Position numbers and translations under genes: made by a program
In this document: positions 46,435-48,616 of the stretch, piece after piece
Numbering within the stretch: position 1 is the first letter of the stretch
Layout of the letters: every line of letters starts with the position of its first letter
Assembly: GCA_016795545.1 (NCBI GenBank)
Contig: JAEUGX010000053.1
Coordinates: forward strand, 1-48,616
Length of the DNA stretch: 48,616 bases
Direction of reading: 5' to 3'
Source: Opitutaceae bacterium
GTDB lineage: Bacteria > Verrucomicrobiota > Verrucomicrobiia > Opitutales > Opitutaceae
The notes under the pieces: generated by a model
Databases searched by the model: none
Told to the model about the DNA's origin: nothing
The model's input: only the letters and a program-made list of their open reading frames with translations

Positions 46435-48057
46435 ATGCCTCGTGCCCGAACCGTCCTCCTGGTCGCCAGCGGCGACCTGCGCCAATCCGCCAACGAAACC
46501 TGCTGGCCGGCCCAGTCCGCCATGGAGCAGAAGCTCACGGCCGCCGTCGCCGCGCTGGGCTATCGGCTGACCCGCGCCCATCCCTACAAGCCCGACGTCC
46601 GGCACGGCTTCATCGCCTCGCAGAAGGAGGGGCTCGAGGTTTTCGCCGGCCTCGATCCGGACGCCCCGCTCATCGTCGCGGAGGCGGTCTGGCAGTACTC
46701 GCACCACGTGCTCGGCGGCCTGCTGACGCACCGCGGCCCGATCCTCACGGTGGCCAACTGGAGCGGGCAGTGGCCCGGCCTCGTGGGCATGCTCAACCTC
46801 AACGGCTCGCTGACCAAGGCCGGCGTCAAATACGCCACGCTCTGGAGCGAGGACTTCGAGGACGATTTCTTCCGGGCGGGGCTCGCGACCTGGCTGAAGA
46901 CCGGCGCCCTGAGGCACCGCACGCCGCACGTCCGGCCGTTCGCGCGGGCGGCGGTGCCCGGCAGGGCGAAGGCGGTGGCCAGGCGCATCGCCGCCGACCT
47001 GCGCCGGCGCAAGTCGATCATGGGCATCTTCGACGAGGGCTGCATGGGCATGTACAACGCCATCATCCCCGACGACCTGCTGTTCCGGTGCGGCGTGTGC
47101 AAGGAGCGCCTGTCGCAGTCGGCCCTCTACTACGCCGCCACCCAGGTCAGCGACGCCGAGGCGGAGGAGGTGTTCAACTGGTACGTGGCGCAGGGCTTCA
47201 CCTTCCGCTTCGGGCCCGACGAGGCCGTCGACCTCACGAAGGCCCAGGTCCTGCTCCAGTGCAAAACCTACATCGCCGCCTGCCGCCTGGCCGACGAATT
47301 CGGCTGCGAGACGATCGGCATCCAGTACCAGCAGGGGCTCAAGGACCTCCTGCCGGCCTCGGACCTGGTCGAGGGCACGCTCAATTCCAGCAGCCGCCCG
47401 CCCGTGCGGAACGCGGCCGGCCGCGTCATCCGGCCCGGCGGCCCGATCGTGCACTTCAACGAGGTCGACGAATGCGCCGGCCTCGACGGCCTGTTCACCA
47501 ACCGCGTGCACGCCGCGCTCGGCCAGCCCGTGGCCACCACCCTGCACGACCTGCGCTGGGGCGACCGCGACCGCTCGGGCGCCACGGACGAGTACGTGTG
47601 GGTGTTCCTCATTTCCGGCAGCGCGCCGGCCGACCACCACATCGGCGGCTGGGCGGGCTCCGACTCGCTGCGCCAGCCGCCGATGTACTTCCGGCTCGGG
47701 GGCGGCTCGCTCCGCGGCATCGCCAAGCCCGGCGAGATCGTCTGGAGCCGCGTGTACGTGCAGGGCGGCGGCCTGCATCTGGACATCGGCCGGGCCAAGG
47801 TCGTCGCGCTGCCGCGCGCGGAGACCGAGCGGCGCTGGCGTGAGACGACCCCGGCCTGGCCGATCATGCACGCGGTCACCTACGGCGTGTCGCGCGACCA
47901 GATGATGGCCAAACACCAGGCCAACCACATCCAGGTCGCCTACGCCAACTCCGCGCGCGAGGCCGACCTCGCCGCCTACGCCAAGGCCGCGCTGGCGGCC
48001 GAGCTCGGGCTCAAGGTTTCGTTCTGCGGCACCAAGGCCGACGGCCGGCCGTTCTAG
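46435..48057 (+). CDS. L-fucose-isomerase-like protein
   Basis: A 540-residue cytoplasmic protein with the organisation of the fucose-isomerase-like family: [109 protein letters not shown], and a C-terminal beta domain. Isomerisation of an aldose to a ketose with a metal is inferred from the fold; DEGCMGM and the Glu/Asp/His residues that follow resemble the metal site, but several family members have unknown substrates. The ATG at 46435 ([14 protein letters not shown]) was chosen; eight more residues are possible from 46411. It is longer and differently arranged from the AraA-like protein at 21784. Confidence 0.75.
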   Translation: MPRARTVLLVASGDLRQSANETCWPAQSAMEQKLTAAVAALGYRLTRAHPYKPDVRHGFIASQKEGLEVFAGLDPDAPLIVAEAVWQYSHHVLGGLLTHRGPILTVANWSGQWPGLVGMLNLNGSLTKAGVKYATLWSEDFEDDFFRAGLATWLKTGALRHRTPHVRPFARAAVPGRAKAVARRIAADLRRRKSIMGIFDEGCMGMYNAIIPDDLLFRCGVCKERLSQSALYYAATQVSDAEAEEVFNWYVAQGFTFRFGPDEAVDLTKAQVLLQCKTYIAACRLADEFGCETIGIQYQQGLKDLLPASDLVEGTLNSSSRPPVRNAAGRVIRPGGPIVHFNEVDECAGLDGLFTNRVHAALGQPVATTLHDLRWGDRDRSGATDEYVWVFLISGSAPADHHIGGWAGSDSLRQPPMYFRLGGGSLRGIAKPGEIVWSRVYVQGGGLHLDIGRAKVVALPRAETERRWRETTPAWPIMHAVTYGVSRDQMMAKHQANHIQVAYANSAREADLAAYAKAALAAELGLKVSFCGTKADGRPF

Positions 48058-48089
48058 CGGGCGCCGGCGAGGCGCCGGAACGACCGGGC

Positions 48090-48115
48090 AAGGGATGTTA
48101 CCAGAATAATCCCTT
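48090..48115. promoter_or_regulatory. Inverted repeat, possible operator
   Basis: AAGGGAT and ATCCCTT form 7-bp arms 12 nt apart, 78 bp upstream of the start at 48193 and 33 bp after the isomerase-like stop. It could be an operator for the next gene or a weak terminator; only a few T residues follow. Confidence 0.35.
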
Positions 48116-48192
48116 TGTGGACGCCCGGCGGGCCGGCTTGCCTCCGCGCTGTGCCGCGAGGCCCATGCCGGGTCCGCGTCCCCTTCGTGCCC

Positions 48193-48616
48193 ATGAATAT
48201 GTTCGCCCCTCTCGTTCGACGTTGGCTTGGAATGGCGATGGCGGTGGGAGCGGCCGCGGCGGCGGCCGGCGCGCCGGTGGAGCCGGCCGGCGGGACGCTG
48301 GAGGTTTTTGCGCCCGTCACCCTCGGCGCGGCGGCCGGCCGCGGGCCGGGCGGATGCGCCGTGGCCGAGCTCGGCGGCGGCCGCTGGGCGGTGCTCTGGC
48401 TGGACCCCGCGGGCCGGATCGTGCAGGCCACGGGCCGGTTCGACGGCCCGTGGTCCGAGCCGACGCCGGCCCTGGCCGACGCCGGGATCACGGGAATCAC
48501 CGCGATCGCCCTGTCGGGCGACGCGCGCACGGGCTGGCGGCTGACGGCGCAGCCCGCCGACGGCCCGGCCGCGGCCTGGCGGCGGCGCTCGTGGGCGGAG
48601 GCGTGGCAGCCGGCGA
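48193..48616 (+). CDS. Secreted protein of unknown function, 5' part
   Basis: A frame of 141 codons runs off the window end, so the protein is incomplete. It begins with ATG at 48193 and a signal-peptide-like N-terminus (MNMFAPLVRRWLG, then MAMAVGAAAAAAGAP). The mature start has WAVLWLDPAGRIVQATGRFDGPWSEPTPALADAG, a pattern resembling blades of a sialidase-type or GH43-type propeller, in which the result of a data or sample line is read out, but no Asp box is complete. It follows the isomerase-like gene after 135 bp, on the same strand, and may be a secreted glycan-active protein of the second sugar locus. Low confidence for function. Confidence 0.6.
   Translation, partial: MNMFAPLVRRWLGMAMAVGAAAAAAGAPVEPAGGTLEVFAPVTLGAAAGRGPGGCAVAELGGGRWAVLWLDPAGRIVQATGRFDGPWSEPTPALADAGITGITAIALSGDARTGWRLTAQPADGPAAAWRRRSWAEAWQPA

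Overview
The window looks like chromosomal DNA of a high-GC Gram-negative bacterium, most probably of the Verrucomicrobiota (Opitutaceae-like). This is inferred from the overall mix: a TonB-dependent receptor without a SusD partner, LL-diaminopimelate aminotransferase, a STAS-MlaE lipid-transport operon, a RAYT-type transposase remnant and many secreted glycan-active proteins. No rRNA, CRISPR array or phage region was seen.

Layout. (1) 1-2870: 3' part of a REP-associated (Y1/RAYT) transposase, then two translationally coupled Opp/Dpp-type ABC ATPases with no permease or binding protein beside them. (2) 2883-4737: a divergent SGNH hydrolase and an enolase-superfamily sugar-acid enzyme. (3) 4774-26700: a large carbohydrate-use locus. 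On the plus strand it has two paralogous secreted TIM-barrel-like proteins, two BNR/sialidase-fold proteins (one exported, one cytosolic), a Gfo/Idh/MocA oxidoreductase, a zinc alcohol dehydrogenase, a GH51 arabinofuranosidase, an unknown protein and a secreted GH43/GH130-like propeller. On the minus strand it has an operon of an L-arabinose/L-fucose isomerase-like protein, a GH39-like hydrolase, a RhaT transporter, a possible small protein and an exported class V aminotransferase, followed by a TonB receptor and a divergent AraC regulator. (4) 26717-45089: a housekeeping block with a HAD phosphatase, an Mla/MCE lipid transport operon, dapL, panC, a panE-like reductase, an OPT transporter, a cupin, an FAH-family enzyme, gcvP, nth and a hybrid histidine kinase. 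(5) 45207-48616: tRNA-Val(CAC), then a second small sugar locus with an AraC regulator diverging from a fucose-isomerase-like protein and a truncated secreted protein.

The main result is a 37-bp element that aligns without gaps at five promoters of region 3 (4774, 6810, 11882, and on the minus strand 23280 and 25733). It is followed about 19-22 bp later by a -10-like hexamer. It stands before each transcription unit of the carbohydrate locus, including the TonB receptor, and overlaps the 5' end of the AraC gene. The simplest reading is one regulon of about 15 genes, from outer-membrane uptake through hydrolysis to sugar isomerisation and oxidation, activated by the AraC protein at 25729-26700. 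The glycan is unknown; GH51, AraA-like and RhaT genes point to an L-arabinose or 6-deoxy-L-sugar containing polymer, which is inference only.
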